Assembly: GCA_965277745.1 (NCBI GenBank)
Contig: OZ255837.1
Coordinates: 1-64,000, forward strand
Length of the DNA stretch: 64,000 nt
Origin: G965277745 sp965277745
Lineage (GTDB): Bacteria; Pseudomonadota; Gammaproteobacteria; Cardiobacteriales; Cardiobacteriaceae
Direction of reading: 5' to 3'
How positions within the stretch are numbered: the first letter of the stretch is position 1; the number at the start of each line of letters is the position of its first letter. Below the pieces are notes generated by a model that saw nothing but the letters and a program-made list of their open reading frames with translations, ran no database searches and was not told where the DNA came from. A program made the translations under genes and the position numbers. This document shows positions 8,330 to 16,642 of the stretch, piece by piece.

Positions 8330-9453
8330 TCCCCGAATATATCCGGTAACTGGGTCATTGCCTCTTTCCGTTTCTGCTCAATGATGTCCGCATAGATTTG
8401 GGTGGTCTTGATTTCCGAATGCCCCAACAGCTTTGACACCGTGTAGATGTCAGTACCCATAGTCAATTGCAGCACAGCAAAGGTATGGCGAGCGGAATGA
8501 AAGGTAATGTGCTTGTTGATACCAGCGGCCATGACCCAACGTGCCAAGGCTACGTTGTGGTAGGCTGAATACTTCAGACCGATAAAAACGCGGTCATCCA
8601 GCTCCCCAAATTCCCCCATCAATGCTACAGCCCGTTCATTCAGATCAAGATATTGCAAGCCGCCAGTTTTTTGCTGGTTGAACACAATACGCTTGCCACC
8701 ATCAAAGTCTTGAACTTCACGCCAAATCAGCTTGTTGATGTCTGACCAGCGTAGTCCCGTCATGCAACCAAACAGGAAAGCCCTTTTGAGAACTTCATAA
8801 CGGCAATCAGCCACGGCCAATGCTTTGAGTTCTTCCAGTGTCAGGTGTTCCCGCTTGTTCTGGGTCGGCTTGATGCTCTTGATGGTCTGTACTGGGTTGT
8901 CTCTGATGATGCCTTTTTTATAGGCTTCATTCAGTGCGGCTCTGACCTTGTTGAAGTAGCTGCTGGCACTGTTGCTGGATAATTTGGTTTTGGACTTGGT
9001 AAGGGGCTGGGTCAACAGATATTCACGGAAGCCTTCCAAGAATTCGGGCGTAATCTGTTCAAAGGTGAGTTCCGGTTCATCGTGGTAGGTTTTAAGGTGT
9101 TTAAACGTGCTTATCCAGATTGAGTGGTTGGACTTGCTGCCATTGGCCTTGGAGTCCGTCATTTTCCGGAACCAGTCATAGAAACTGGCTTTCGCCTTGG
9201 TAGCATCACTCAACCCGAATTTGCCAGACTGAACCTCTACGATGCGCTTTGACTTAATGGCTTCAGCAAGCCGCAAATTTTCCTTGTTGTGCTGACGCTG
9301 TGCCGAGGTTTTGGGGTTCTTGTAGACGAATAGCCCCAGTGATTCTTTCTTACGAAACTGGCGATTGCTACCCCTAGCCCCGAAGTCATAGACAAGCCTA
9401 AGTCCCTGCTGCCCCTTTGAGTCTGGCTCTCTTTTTTCTATTCTGATTTTCAT
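8326..9453 (-). CDS. Tyrosine-type site-specific integrase, Bacteroidetes-like
   Basis: This 375-residue recombinase would integrate and excise the prophage. An N-terminal arm-binding region contains LGLFVYKNPKTSAQRQHNKE, a pattern I know best from Bacteroidetes conjugative-element integrases. It is followed by a core-binding SAM-like helical region (about 95-195) and the catalytic domain with TGLRWSD (Arg), HSARHTF (His/Arg) and LGHSEIKTTQIYADI (nucleophile Tyr). All key catalytic residues are present. It converges on D and is followed on its 5' side by repeats that could be arm sites, then by mnmE. In P2 itself the attachment site lies at the other end of int. Confidence 0.93.
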   Translation of the reverse strand: MKIRIEKREPDSKGQQGLRLVYDFGARGSNRQFRKKESLGLFVYKNPKTSAQRQHNKENLRLAEAIKSKRIVEVQSGKFGLSDATKAKASFYDWFRKMTDSKANGSKSNHSIWISTFKHLKTYHDEPELTFEQITPEFLEGFREYLLTQPLTKSKTKLSSNSASSYFNKVRAALNEAYKKGIIRDNPVQTIKSIKPTQNKREHLTLEELKALAVADCRYEVLKRAFLFGCMTGLRWSDINKLIWREVQDFDGGKRIVFNQQKTGGLQYLDLNERAVALMGEFGELDDRVFIGLKYSAYHNVALARWVMAAGINKHITFHSARHTFAVLQLTMGTDIYTVSKLLGHSEIKTTQIYADIIEQKRKEAMTQLPDIFGD

Positions 9454-9456
9454 GGA

Positions 9457-9509
9457 TTAGCCCCCCGAAATAGCCCCTTGGGGCTAAACTTTATCACAGA
9501 TGGGGCTAA
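9457..9509. repeat. Four copies of GGGGCTA(A) upstream of int
   Basis: TTAGCCCC at 9457-9464 and TAGCCCC at 9471-9477 point one way; GGGGCTAA at 9480-9487 and 9502-9509 point the other. The middle two form a near-perfect palindrome around 9478. They begin four bases upstream of the int ATG, where arm-type integrase sites or an int autoregulatory operator are expected. Confidence 0.55.
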
Positions 9510-9629
9510 TACGGGGTTATAATTATCAGATAAAGAACTAACCAAGGAAAAAGAAACAGGGCTGAATTTAATCTAAGTTACTATTTTTATTTCCTTTTAT
9601 TCCTTCTTTGTTTCCTTTGTCTTACCTGC
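9510..9629. other. Probable prophage/chromosome junction (attR region)
   Basis: About 120 AT-rich bases between the int upstream repeats and the stop of mnmE. A TTTCCTTT-like polypyrimidine stretch (9585-9625) runs up to the mnmE 3' end. One attachment site must lie here if int marks the phage end. The other end is outside the window, so the core cannot be defined. Confidence 0.4.
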
Positions 9630-10991
9630 TTATTTGCCGATGCAAAAACCAGAGAAAATCTCCCCGAGCAGATCCTCCGATCGAACTTTTCCGGTAATTT
9701 CCCCGAGGCTTTCGTGCGCGCGCCTCAAGTCTTCGGCAATCAGTTCGACGGCGAGACAATGACACAGTTGCGTCAACGCATCTTCGTAATGGCGGTACGC
9801 CTCTTGCAAAGCGCGCACATGACGTTCCCGTGCAATGAATACAGATTCCCGCGTCTCTTGTTTTCCCGCCAGTCGCGCAATATGACGCTTCAGCGCATCA
9901 AGACCGCAGCGCGTTTTGGCGGAAATCCAAAGACCATCGTGCGTGTCACGCATCGCAGGATCGACCAAATCAGCTTTGTTATACACGACGAGCACATGTG
10001 CCTGCGGCGCTGCCTGACGCAGCTCCGCAGCCATTTGTGCAAGCGCCTGTTTTGCGCTCGATTCCTTGAGCGCGTGACCGTCTGTCAGCAGGAGCACGAT
10101 GTTCGCCTCGGCAATCGCTTTGCGACTACGGCGGATGCCTTCCTGTTCGGCGGGATCTCCGCTGTCGCGCAGCCCGGCGGTATCGAGAAGATCAATGGGA
10201 ATTCCCTCGATCACCAGCGACTCTCTGACGATATCCCGGGTCGTGCCCGCCTGCGCGGTGACGATGACGCGATCTTCTTCGAGCAGCGCGTTGAGCAGAC
10301 TCGATTTTCCGACATTCGGCTTGCCGGCGAGAACCAGATCGACACCGTCGTTGATCAAACTCCCCTGACGCGAGGCGGCGAGCAACGCGGCAAGTTCTTC
10401 TCCCCAGGCGCGCAAACGGCTCTCCACCTCGCCAGCGTTTAGGAAATCGACTTCCTCTTCGGGAAAATCCAGTGCCGCCTCAATATACGAACGCAGTTCT
10501 AGCAATCCATCCGCCAAGGCGTCGACGCGATTGGAAAAGACGCCTTGCAGCGATCGGTTCGCCGCCCTGATCGCGGCTTGGGAGCGTGCAGCGATCAAAT
10601 CGGCGACGGCTTCAGCCTCGGTGAGATCCATTTTGTCGTTGAGAAACGCGCGTCGGCTGAATTCACCGGGTTCGGCGAGGCGCGCACCGGCATCGAGCGC
10701 CGCCGCGAGCAATGCTTGTGCGACAGCGACACCACCATGACCCTGCAATTCGACGACATCCTCGCCGGTGAAAGAATGGGGCGCTTTGAAATACAACAGG
10801 ATCCCCTGATCGATCGGTGTGCCTTGACGATCACGGAACCCGGTCAAGGTCGCCATTCTCGGTTGCGGGGATTTACCGCCCAATGTCTCGGCAATCGCAA
10901 GCGCGTCGGGACCACTTACCCTGACCACGCAAACGCCCCCGGTTCCCGGGGGCGTGGCGATCGCGGCAATCGTACGATCATCGCTTGCCAT
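9630..10991 (-). CDS. mnmE: tRNA modification GTPase MnmE
   Basis: With MnmG it installs the carboxymethylaminomethyl group at U34 of certain tRNAs. The protein has 453 residues, the usual length. It starts DRTIAAIATPPGTGGVCVVR (folate-binding N-domain), carries GKPNVGKSS (G1), DTAGLRDS (G3) and NKAD (G4), and ends with the invariant CIGK whose cysteine is needed for modification. The gene lies at the end of the rpmH-rnpA-yidD-yidC-mnmE cluster, four bases after yidC. The prophage inserted just beyond its stop and left the gene intact. Confidence 0.98.
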   Translation of the reverse strand: MASDDRTIAAIATPPGTGGVCVVRVSGPDALAIAETLGGKSPQPRMATLTGFRDRQGTPIDQGILLYFKAPHSFTGEDVVELQGHGGVAVAQALLAAALDAGARLAEPGEFSRRAFLNDKMDLTEAEAVADLIAARSQAAIRAANRSLQGVFSNRVDALADGLLELRSYIEAALDFPEEEVDFLNAGEVESRLRAWGEELAALLAASRQGSLINDGVDLVLAGKPNVGKSSLLNALLEEDRVIVTAQAGTTRDIVRESLVIEGIPIDLLDTAGLRDSGDPAEQEGIRRSRKAIAEANIVLLLTDGHALKESSAKQALAQMAAELRQAAPQAHVLVVYNKADLVDPAMRDTHDGLWISAKTRCGLDALKRHIARLAGKQETRESVFIARERHVRALQEAYRHYEDALTQLCHCLAVELIAEDLRRAHESLGEITGKVRSEDLLGEIFSGFCIGK

Positions 10992-10995
10992 CGCC

Positions 10996-12699
10996 CTATG
11001 CTTTGGCGTTCGCTCTGTGATGGTTGTGCGCTTTTCGTGCCGTGCCGTAACGCTTGTTCATGATATATTGCTGGACGATCGAGAAGGCGTTGCTCACCGT
11101 CCAGTAAAGGACAAGACCCGACGGAAACCAAAGGAACATGATGCCGAAAATCAAAGGGAGCATCATCATAACTTTCGCCTGCATCGGATCTGGCGGCGGC
11201 GGATTGAGTTTTTGCTGCAAAAACATCAGCGCGGCATTGGTTACCGGCAGGATGAAATACGGATCCATCATGGACAGATCGTCGATCCAGCCCCACCACG
11301 GGGCCTGACGCAATTGCACGGATTCGGCGAGCACCCAATAAAAAGCGATGAAAAACGGAATTTGCAGCAGCATCGGCAGACAGCCGCTCGCCGGATTGAC
11401 CTTTTCCTGCTTGTAGAGCTTCATCATCGCCTGGCTCATTGCTTGACGGTCATCACCGAAGCGCTCTTTCAGATGCGCCATCTGCGGTTGCAGCGCACGC
11501 ATTTTGGCCATCGATTTATACGCCCAGGCGGACGGAAAGAAGAAAATCAGCTTGATCAGCACGGTCATGAACACGATCGCCCAGCCCCAGTTACCGACGA
11601 CGTGGTGGATGATTTCCATCACTTTGAACATGAACTGAGAAATCATGAACAGATAACCGTAATCGATCGTCTTGTCGAGATAGGGAGCGACGGCATCGAG
11701 ATTTTTTTCGATTTTCGGCCCGACATAGGAGGTCAATTGAAACGTATGCTCCTTGCCAGGCGCTATTACGACGCCTTCTCCATGGACGCCGACGATATGA
11801 TCACCTTTGATATAGTTGGTGTAAAAGCGGCTTTCGTCGCCGCGGTTCGGAACCAACGCAGCGATAAAATAGTGCTGCATCATCGCCACCCAGCCGTCGT
11901 TGCTGGAAAGGTCGAGTTTGGCCACTTCCTTGTCGGCGATATCTCCGAGTTTGATCTTGTGATAGCGCTTATCCGCCGAAGAAGTGACGGCACCGGTAAA
12001 ACTCGCCACATGTCCGAGGCCTTTCCGTTCAAGTGCCTGCCCGAAAGCCAGTTGTCCGTAGGCGAAGCCCTGCCACGGCAGGTAACTGGCGTTATCCACC
12101 GTTTGCTTCAAAACGAAACGATAGCTACCGCGATTAAATACATAGGTTTTGGTCACCGTGATGCCGCGATCGTTTGTCCAGGTAAACGGCACGCTGATTT
12201 CATCCTTGCCGTCTTCCAGCACATATTCGTTCTGTTTGCTCCGCCACTCATCGAAATGCGTCGGAGCGCTTGCTTTGTCGGAGGCAGCGAGCCCTGATTC
12301 GAGCACCATGCGTGCCGGATTTTGTTCTCGAATCAACGCCAGTAGGGTGTCGGTCTCGTCGCTTTCGGCGTAATCCAGGAGCTTGCCGTCGATGATCGTC
12401 GCGCCGCGACTCGCGATGGTCAGATCGAATACGTCCGTTTTTACCCGCACCAGGGTGTTGCCCTTCTCCGTGGGTGGCGCACCACTGCCGGAGACGACAC
12501 CGCTTTGTCCCTCGCGCGGCTGGTAGGTCGGCGCCCGCGCCACCTCATCACTCTCATCAGAGGAAAGCGGCGATGTGGTTGGTTGCGATATCATCTCTGC
12601 GGGCTCCTGCGGCTGATTGGCAAGCTGCCATTTTTGCCATAAAACAAACATCAGCCCCGCCGCGAGAACATACAAAATGACTCTCAGATTACCTTTCAT
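10996..12699 (-). CDS. yidC: Membrane protein insertase YidC
   Basis: YidC inserts inner-membrane proteins with or without SecYEG. From ATG 12699 (GGAG upstream) the product has 567 residues. It has an N-terminal signal anchor (VILYVLAAGLMFVLW) and a large periplasmic domain to about residue 350. The insertase core follows with WGWAIVFMTVLIKLIFFFPSAW and QEKVNPASGCLPMLLQIP, then the GLVLYWTVSNAFSIVQQY helix and a basic tail. The longer open frame upstream overlaps yidD and was not used. Its start overlaps the yidD end by 11 bases. Confidence 0.97.
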   Translation of the reverse strand: MKGNLRVILYVLAAGLMFVLWQKWQLANQPQEPAEMISQPTTSPLSSDESDEVARAPTYQPREGQSGVVSGSGAPPTEKGNTLVRVKTDVFDLTIASRGATIIDGKLLDYAESDETDTLLALIREQNPARMVLESGLAASDKASAPTHFDEWRSKQNEYVLEDGKDEISVPFTWTNDRGITVTKTYVFNRGSYRFVLKQTVDNASYLPWQGFAYGQLAFGQALERKGLGHVASFTGAVTSSADKRYHKIKLGDIADKEVAKLDLSSNDGWVAMMQHYFIAALVPNRGDESRFYTNYIKGDHIVGVHGEGVVIAPGKEHTFQLTSYVGPKIEKNLDAVAPYLDKTIDYGYLFMISQFMFKVMEIIHHVVGNWGWAIVFMTVLIKLIFFFPSAWAYKSMAKMRALQPQMAHLKERFGDDRQAMSQAMMKLYKQEKVNPASGCLPMLLQIPFFIAFYWVLAESVQLRQAPWWGWIDDLSMMDPYFILPVTNAALMFLQQKLNPPPPDPMQAKVMMMLPLIFGIMFLWFPSGLVLYWTVSNAFSIVQQYIMNKRYGTARKAHNHHRANAKA

Positions 12700-12934
12700 T
12701 TTTCTCCACATTGTTTTCCGGTACCGGATCGTAGCCACCGCGATGCCATGGTCCGCAATGGAGGATGCGTTTGATCCCCAACCAGGTGCCGCGCCAAGGA
12801 CCGAAACAGCGGATCGCCTCTTCGGCATAGCGTGAGCAACTGGGTTCGAAACGACATTGCTGGCCGATCAAAGGGCTCAATAGTACCCGATAAAGCCGGA
12901 TCAAACCAATGAAAAATCGACTTAGCGGCGACAT
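12689..12934 (-). CDS. yidD: Membrane protein insertion efficiency factor YidD
   Basis: The 81-residue peripheral membrane protein aids YidC-dependent insertion. It contains the family core RLYRVLLSPLIG, CRFEPSCSRYAEEAI and HCGPWHRGGYDPVP. It overlaps both rnpA (13 bases) and yidC (11 bases), the compact order seen in most bacteria. Confidence 0.97.
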   Translation of the reverse strand: MSPLSRFFIGLIRLYRVLLSPLIGQQCRFEPSCSRYAEEAIRCFGPWRGTWLGIKRILHCGPWHRGGYDPVPENNVEKNER

Positions 12935-13275
12935 ATTCTATACCAATGGCTGTCAAGAGAATGAGCGAGTTCGCCGTTGTCGGCACACACCGCGAGAGAC
13001 TTCGGCAGAACGACGATATCTAAATAAACACAGGAAAAGTCCTGGCAACGGAAGGATTCACGAATCTGACGTTTCACGCGGTTACGCTCATTCGCCTTGA
13101 GGATTCGCTTTTTGGCAACGACCATGCCGAGGCGTACCGCTCGGTTGACGTCTTGCGGGCGTGAACGTCCCAAGACAGTGAAATAGCGGTCGTGGCTTCG
13201 CTTGTCGGGAGCGGTGAAGACAAAATCGAATTCAGTTCGCCGCGTCAGGCGCGCCTTGCGCGGAAAAGTGTACAC
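12922..13275 (-). CDS. rnpA: Ribonuclease P protein component
   Basis: This is the protein subunit of RNase P, which trims tRNA 5' leaders. A GTG start at 13275 gives 117 residues, the normal size; the open frame runs on upstream through rpmH but that part is in the wrong frame for L34. Family features are FPRKARLTRRTEFDFVF at the N-terminus, RLGMVVAKKRILKANERNRVKRQIRE with the RNR signature, and DIVVLPK. Fourteen bases separate it from rpmH. Confidence 0.93.
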   Translation of the reverse strand: MYTFPRKARLTRRTEFDFVFTAPDKRSHDRYFTVLGRSRPQDVNRAVRLGMVVAKKRILKANERNRVKRQIRESFRCQDFSCVYLDIVVLPKSLAVCADNGELAHSLDSHWYRICRR

Positions 13276-13289
13276 ATACGCTCGTCGAC

Positions 13290-13427
13290 TCAGACCGTCA
13301 GTCTGTGACGACCCTTGGCGCGACGACGCTTGAGGATGCGACGTCCATTTTTGCTTGCCATGCGGGCGTGAAAGCCATGCGTGCGCTTGCGCTTGATATT
13401 GCTTGGCTGAAAAGTACGTTTCGACAT
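13290..13427 (-). CDS. rpmH: Ribosomal protein L34
   Basis: The 45-residue basic protein reads SKRTFQPSNIKRKRTHGF, then a MASKNGRRILKRRRAKGR core, and ends HRLTV: a complete L34. An AAGGAG lies just before the doubled ATG (13430 or 13427). It heads the rnpA-yidD-yidC-mnmE cluster. The usual divergent dnaA/oriC neighbour is absent; recR follows upstream instead. Confidence 0.97.
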   Translation of the reverse strand: MSKRTFQPSNIKRKRTHGFHARMASKNGRRILKRRRAKGRHRLTV

Positions 13428-13501
13428 CATCTTCTCCTTGGGTCAACACAACGCGAGGGAGCTTATCTTCCTGCACCGGAAAAGTCAACGGTATGACGCG
13501 C

Positions 13502-14119
13502 TTACCCGGCGTTTGCGTTGGCATCGAATTTGCCGCGAGCGCGGAAAGCGAGGGCAAGGGTACTTTTGTCGATATAGGCCAGTTCCCCCCCCATCGGCAC
13601 ACCGTGGGCAAGACGGGTCGCGACGATCCCATGTTTGGCGGCAAGTTCGCCGAGAAAATAAGCGGTCGTCTCTCCTTCCAGGGTACTGTTCGTGGCAATG
13701 ATCATTTCGGTGATTTTTCCTTCGCCAAGGCGATGATCAAGGATATCCATGCCAAGCGCTTCCGGTCCGATACCGTCAAGCGGCGCGATATGTCCCATCA
13801 ACACAAAATACAAGCCTTGATAATCGGTAGACTGTTCGATCGCGAGCACATCCGAGGGGGTTTCGACCACGCACAAGGTGCCGTGATCGCGCAGCGGATT
13901 GGCACAGATTACGCACAGAGGGCGATCGCTCAAATTACGGCAGGATTCGCAGTGGCACGTGGTTTTGAGCGCGTGGTCGATCGCGCCGGCGAGATCTGCA
14001 GCCGCGGCGTGCTTTCTCAACAACAAATCCAGGGCCATCCGTTGGGCCGTTTTCGTCCCCACCCCCGGCAGACACGTAAGGGCCTCCACCAGGGCATCGA
14101 ATGCCGGTGAAAAAGACAT
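13502..14119 (-). CDS. recR: Recombination mediator RecR
   Basis: RecR works with RecO (and RecF) to load RecA on gapped DNA. The 205-residue protein has the helix-hairpin-helix LTCLPGVGTKTAQRMAL, a four-cysteine zinc finger CHCESCRNLSDRPLCVIC, and a Toprim domain (CVVETPSDVLAIEQ, then YFVLMGHIAPLDGIG and ATNSTLEGETTA). It forms a dnaX-ybaB-recR operon, one base after ybaB. Confidence 0.97.
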   Translation of the reverse strand: MSFSPAFDALVEALTCLPGVGTKTAQRMALDLLLRKHAAAADLAGAIDHALKTTCHCESCRNLSDRPLCVICANPLRDHGTLCVVETPSDVLAIEQSTDYQGLYFVLMGHIAPLDGIGPEALGMDILDHRLGEGKITEMIIATNSTLEGETTAYFLGELAAKHGIVATRLAHGVPMGGELAYIDKSTLALAFRARGKFDANANAG

Positions 14120-14120
14120 C

Positions 14121-14447
14121 TCAAAACGGCAGTTTGATACCGGGCGGCAGGGTCACGCCGGCGGTCAGACTGCCCATTTCCCGCTCTGTCAGTTGCTGTA
14201 CTTTCTTCGTCGCATCACTCACCGCCGCCGCAATCAGAGCTTCGAGCATTTCTTTGTCTTCCTGCATCACCTCATCGCCAAGCGTCACCCCTTCACAGCC
14301 GAATTGGCCGTTCATCAGCACTTTAACCACGCCCGCACCCGCCTGTCCGGTGACGGTTTTATCGCCGAGTTCCTGCTGCACCCTACGCATGTTTTCCTGC
14401 ATTTCCCGGGCTTTTTTCATAATCCCGCCAAACCCGTCTTTTCCCAT
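14121..14447 (-). CDS. ybaB: YbaB/EbfC nucleoid-associated protein
   Basis: This small DNA-binding protein is usually found between dnaX and recR. ATG 14447 with AAGGAG upstream gives 108 residues. The helix GGIMKKAREMQENMRRVQQE, the GAGVVKVLMNGQ strand and the PPGIKLPF end are typical. Confidence 0.95.
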   Translation of the reverse strand: MGKDGFGGIMKKAREMQENMRRVQQELGDKTVTGQAGAGVVKVLMNGQFGCEGVTLGDEVMQEDKEMLEALIAAAVSDATKKVQQLTEREMGSLTAGVTLPPGIKLPF

Positions 14448-14449
14448 GA

Positions 14450-16330
14450 TCACTCCTTGTCTTTCAGAGAATAAATACTGCCGGGAACGATCCTGGCACC
14501 GATTTCCGTCGTGATGGCACGCACCACCGGATGGGCGCAAAACGCTTCTTTCGCGCGTGCCTGTTCGCGCAGATCCTGTTCGTGACGCAATTTGGCCGGA
14601 GTGCGTATCGAATCATCTTCTTCGAAGACAACGGAAACCGGTGTGCCACTGTAGCTTGAAAGCGCCTCGGAAAGTGAGGCGAGAAGCGCCTCGCTCGCAT
14701 ACAACGCCCCAACTTCGGGCGCGGCAAGGCGCAAACGTCCGTTCGTCCATTCAATCGGGCAGCTATGTTCGGCGAGTACCCGGGCATGCTCGTCTTCGAA
14801 CGACAAGGCAGCAAGCAACCGGCGCCAAACCTCCGGTTGCTCAATGGTGGCAGCCAGATCCGGTGTTTCGTCATTTCCCTGCGACGGATTTTTTTCTCCT
14901 TCGTCCCGGGAAATCTGTTTTTCCTTCTTGTCGATATACGCAGACGTTTCCCCGGACGACGGCAAAACTTTTTCTTCTTCGCGGCACAGCGGCGATGCTG
15001 AAGAATCGTCCGCTTCGCGCGGCATTTCCGTTGCGCGATCGTTCTCGGATGTCATCTTGTTCGCTGTAACCGGATCACGTTCGAGCGATTCCCTGCGCTC
15101 GACATGCATCGTTTCGGAAGTTTCTTTTTCCTTCTGCTCAAGGGCTTCGGTCTCTGTAAGCACCGCGGCCATTTCGGCAAGAGAAGTTGGCGCCGCCGCC
15201 TGTGGCGGCGCGGAAGGTATCGCTCGCGCCTGTGCGGGGGACGCTTGCGGTAACAGTGGCTGCAGGGCGATCATGCGCAAAAGAGTCATCTCCAATGCGG
15301 TACGCGCATCCGGCTGATACGGCAGACTTTGCCAGGCATCGGTTGCGATCTGATACCAAAGTTGCACCAATTCCACTGGCAGAGACGCGGCGATCTGTAC
15401 GATTTTCGCGGGAATTTCTTCGAGTTCGCGCACGGCACGCAATTGCGCGATGGTGATCTGCTGCAATCCACCGAGAATGCGCTTGAGCAGTTCCGTGTAA
15501 TCGGGTGCGAAACTGTCGAGCGCATGGAGGAGTTCGCGTATCCCCTTGCCATCACTGTTGGCCAGCAGGGTGAAAATGTTATGGATCTGCGCGGCCGGTA
15601 CCGTGCCCAGCAAACTGACCACGTCATCGACGCACAACTGTCCGTGGCCGGCAGCAATCGTCTGATCGGTCAGGGAAAGCGCGTCGCGCATACTGCCGTT
15701 CCCCGCCTCGGCCAGCAAGAACAAGGCCTCTTGATCGTAGCGCACACCCTCCTGATTGAGCACCTTGCCGAGATGCTCGGCAATTTGCAGCGACGTCATA
15801 CTTTTCAAATGGAATTGCAGGCAACGTGAGAGAACGGTCGCCGGCAGTTTCTGGGGGTCGGTCGTGGCAAGGATGAACTTGACGTGCGGCGGCGGTTCTT
15901 CCAATGTTTTCAACAGCGCATTGAAGCTCTCGCGGGTAAACATGTGGACTTCATCGACGAGATAGACTTTATAACGCCCCTTGACCGGCGCATAAGGGAC
16001 GTTGTCGAGCAAATCGCGGGTCTCATCAATCCCACGTCGCGAAGCCGCGTCCACCTCAATCAGATCGGGGAAGCGTCCCTCGTCGATCTCATGGCAGTGT
16101 TCACAGGCGCCGCATGGGTTTGCGCTCACGCCACGGGTCAAGCAATTGAGTGATTTCGCATAGACTCTTGCGATCGTCGTCTTGCCCACTCCACGGGTGC
16201 CGGTAAAGAGATAGGCGTGATGCAAGCGATCGTTGTCGAGAGCATAGCTGAGCGCCCGCGTCACATGAGACTGGCCGACCAGTTCCTGGAAGGTTTTCGG
16301 GCGCCATTTTCTCGCCAGTACTTGATACAT
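14450..16330 (-). CDS. dnaX: DNA polymerase III subunit tau (and probably gamma)
   Basis: This is the clamp-loader ATPase and replisome organiser. The protein has 626 residues. Walker A GTRGVGKT is at residues 44-51 and a zinc-binding set is at C63/C73/C76/C79. VDEVH is the Walker B region, and the SRC finger is present (TVLSRCLQF). A charged, low-complexity linker spans about 375-495, and a C-terminal tau domain follows. An A-run at codon 479-481 could give a short gamma form (see the slippery-site entry). It heads the dnaX-ybaB-recR operon; the SRP RNA gene lies just upstream on the same strand. Confidence 0.97.
   Translation of the reverse strand: MYQVLARKWRPKTFQELVGQSHVTRALSYALDNDRLHHAYLFTGTRGVGKTTIARVYAKSLNCLTRGVSANPCGACEHCHEIDEGRFPDLIEVDAASRRGIDETRDLLDNVPYAPVKGRYKVYLVDEVHMFTRESFNALLKTLEEPPPHVKFILATTDPQKLPATVLSRCLQFHLKSMTSLQIAEHLGKVLNQEGVRYDQEALFLLAEAGNGSMRDALSLTDQTIAAGHGQLCVDDVVSLLGTVPAAQIHNIFTLLANSDGKGIRELLHALDSFAPDYTELLKRILGGLQQITIAQLRAVRELEEIPAKIVQIAASLPVELVQLWYQIATDAWQSLPYQPDARTALEMTLLRMIALQPLLPQASPAQARAIPSAPPQAAAPTSLAEMAAVLTETEALEQKEKETSETMHVERRESLERDPVTANKMTSENDRATEMPREADDSSASPLCREEEKVLPSSGETSAYIDKKEKQISRDEGEKNPSQGNDETPDLAATIEQPEVWRRLLAALSFEDEHARVLAEHSCPIEWTNGRLRLAAPEVGALYASEALLASLSEALSSYSGTPVSVVFEEDDSIRTPAKLRHEQDLREQARAKEAFCAHPVVRAITTEIGARIVPGSIYSLKDKE
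14888..14894 (-). promoter_or_regulatory. Candidate -1 frameshift site in dnaX
   Basis: On the coding strand, A_AAA_AAT in frame (codons GAA AAA AAT, 479-481) sits within seven consecutive A residues and directly after AAGGAG. A -1 slip would read five more codons (SVAGK) and stop at TGA, yielding a product of about 486 residues. That resembles the truncated gamma subunit of E. coli and Thermus. It could also work as transcriptional slippage. Confidence 0.5.
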
Positions 16331-16353
16331 AGACCACGGTCAAAAAAACGGGA

Positions 16354-16457
16354 GGCCTGCATCAGCACTCCCCGGCACCCAAGTTCACCGCTACCGTTGC
16401 TTCCTTCCGGACCTGGCGGGGTTTACGGTTTATTGTCGCGAGACACCAATGCAGACC
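16354..16457 (-). ncRNA. ffs: 4.5S signal recognition particle RNA
   Basis: The minus strand carries CCAGGTCCGGAAGGAAGCA, the universally conserved SRP domain IV tetraloop region. GGTCTGCAT at the proposed 5' end pairs with ATGCAGGCC at the 3' end (one G-U), giving about 104 nt. A run of seven T residues follows for termination. It lies just upstream of dnaX, a common position in gammaproteobacteria. Confidence 0.93.
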
Positions 16458-16642
16458 GAAGAAAAATTATAGCGTCTATACAATAAAAAGCAAGCGAGGC
16501 GACAACCGTCAGGGCTGTTGCGCATTCACATGCAAACGCCGCGCCGATCTCATGCCTTTCTCGACGCTTTGCGCAAGATTGACGGCCTCTCCCGCGCATC
16601 TTGCCAATTCGCTTTCCTTAAACCGTTACCCAGGCATCACGA

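Noticed and set aside
10954..12297. A 447-codon open frame on the plus strand
   Set aside because: It is antisense to yidC, rich in His/Arg/Asp and without family motifs: a shadow of a GC-rich gene.
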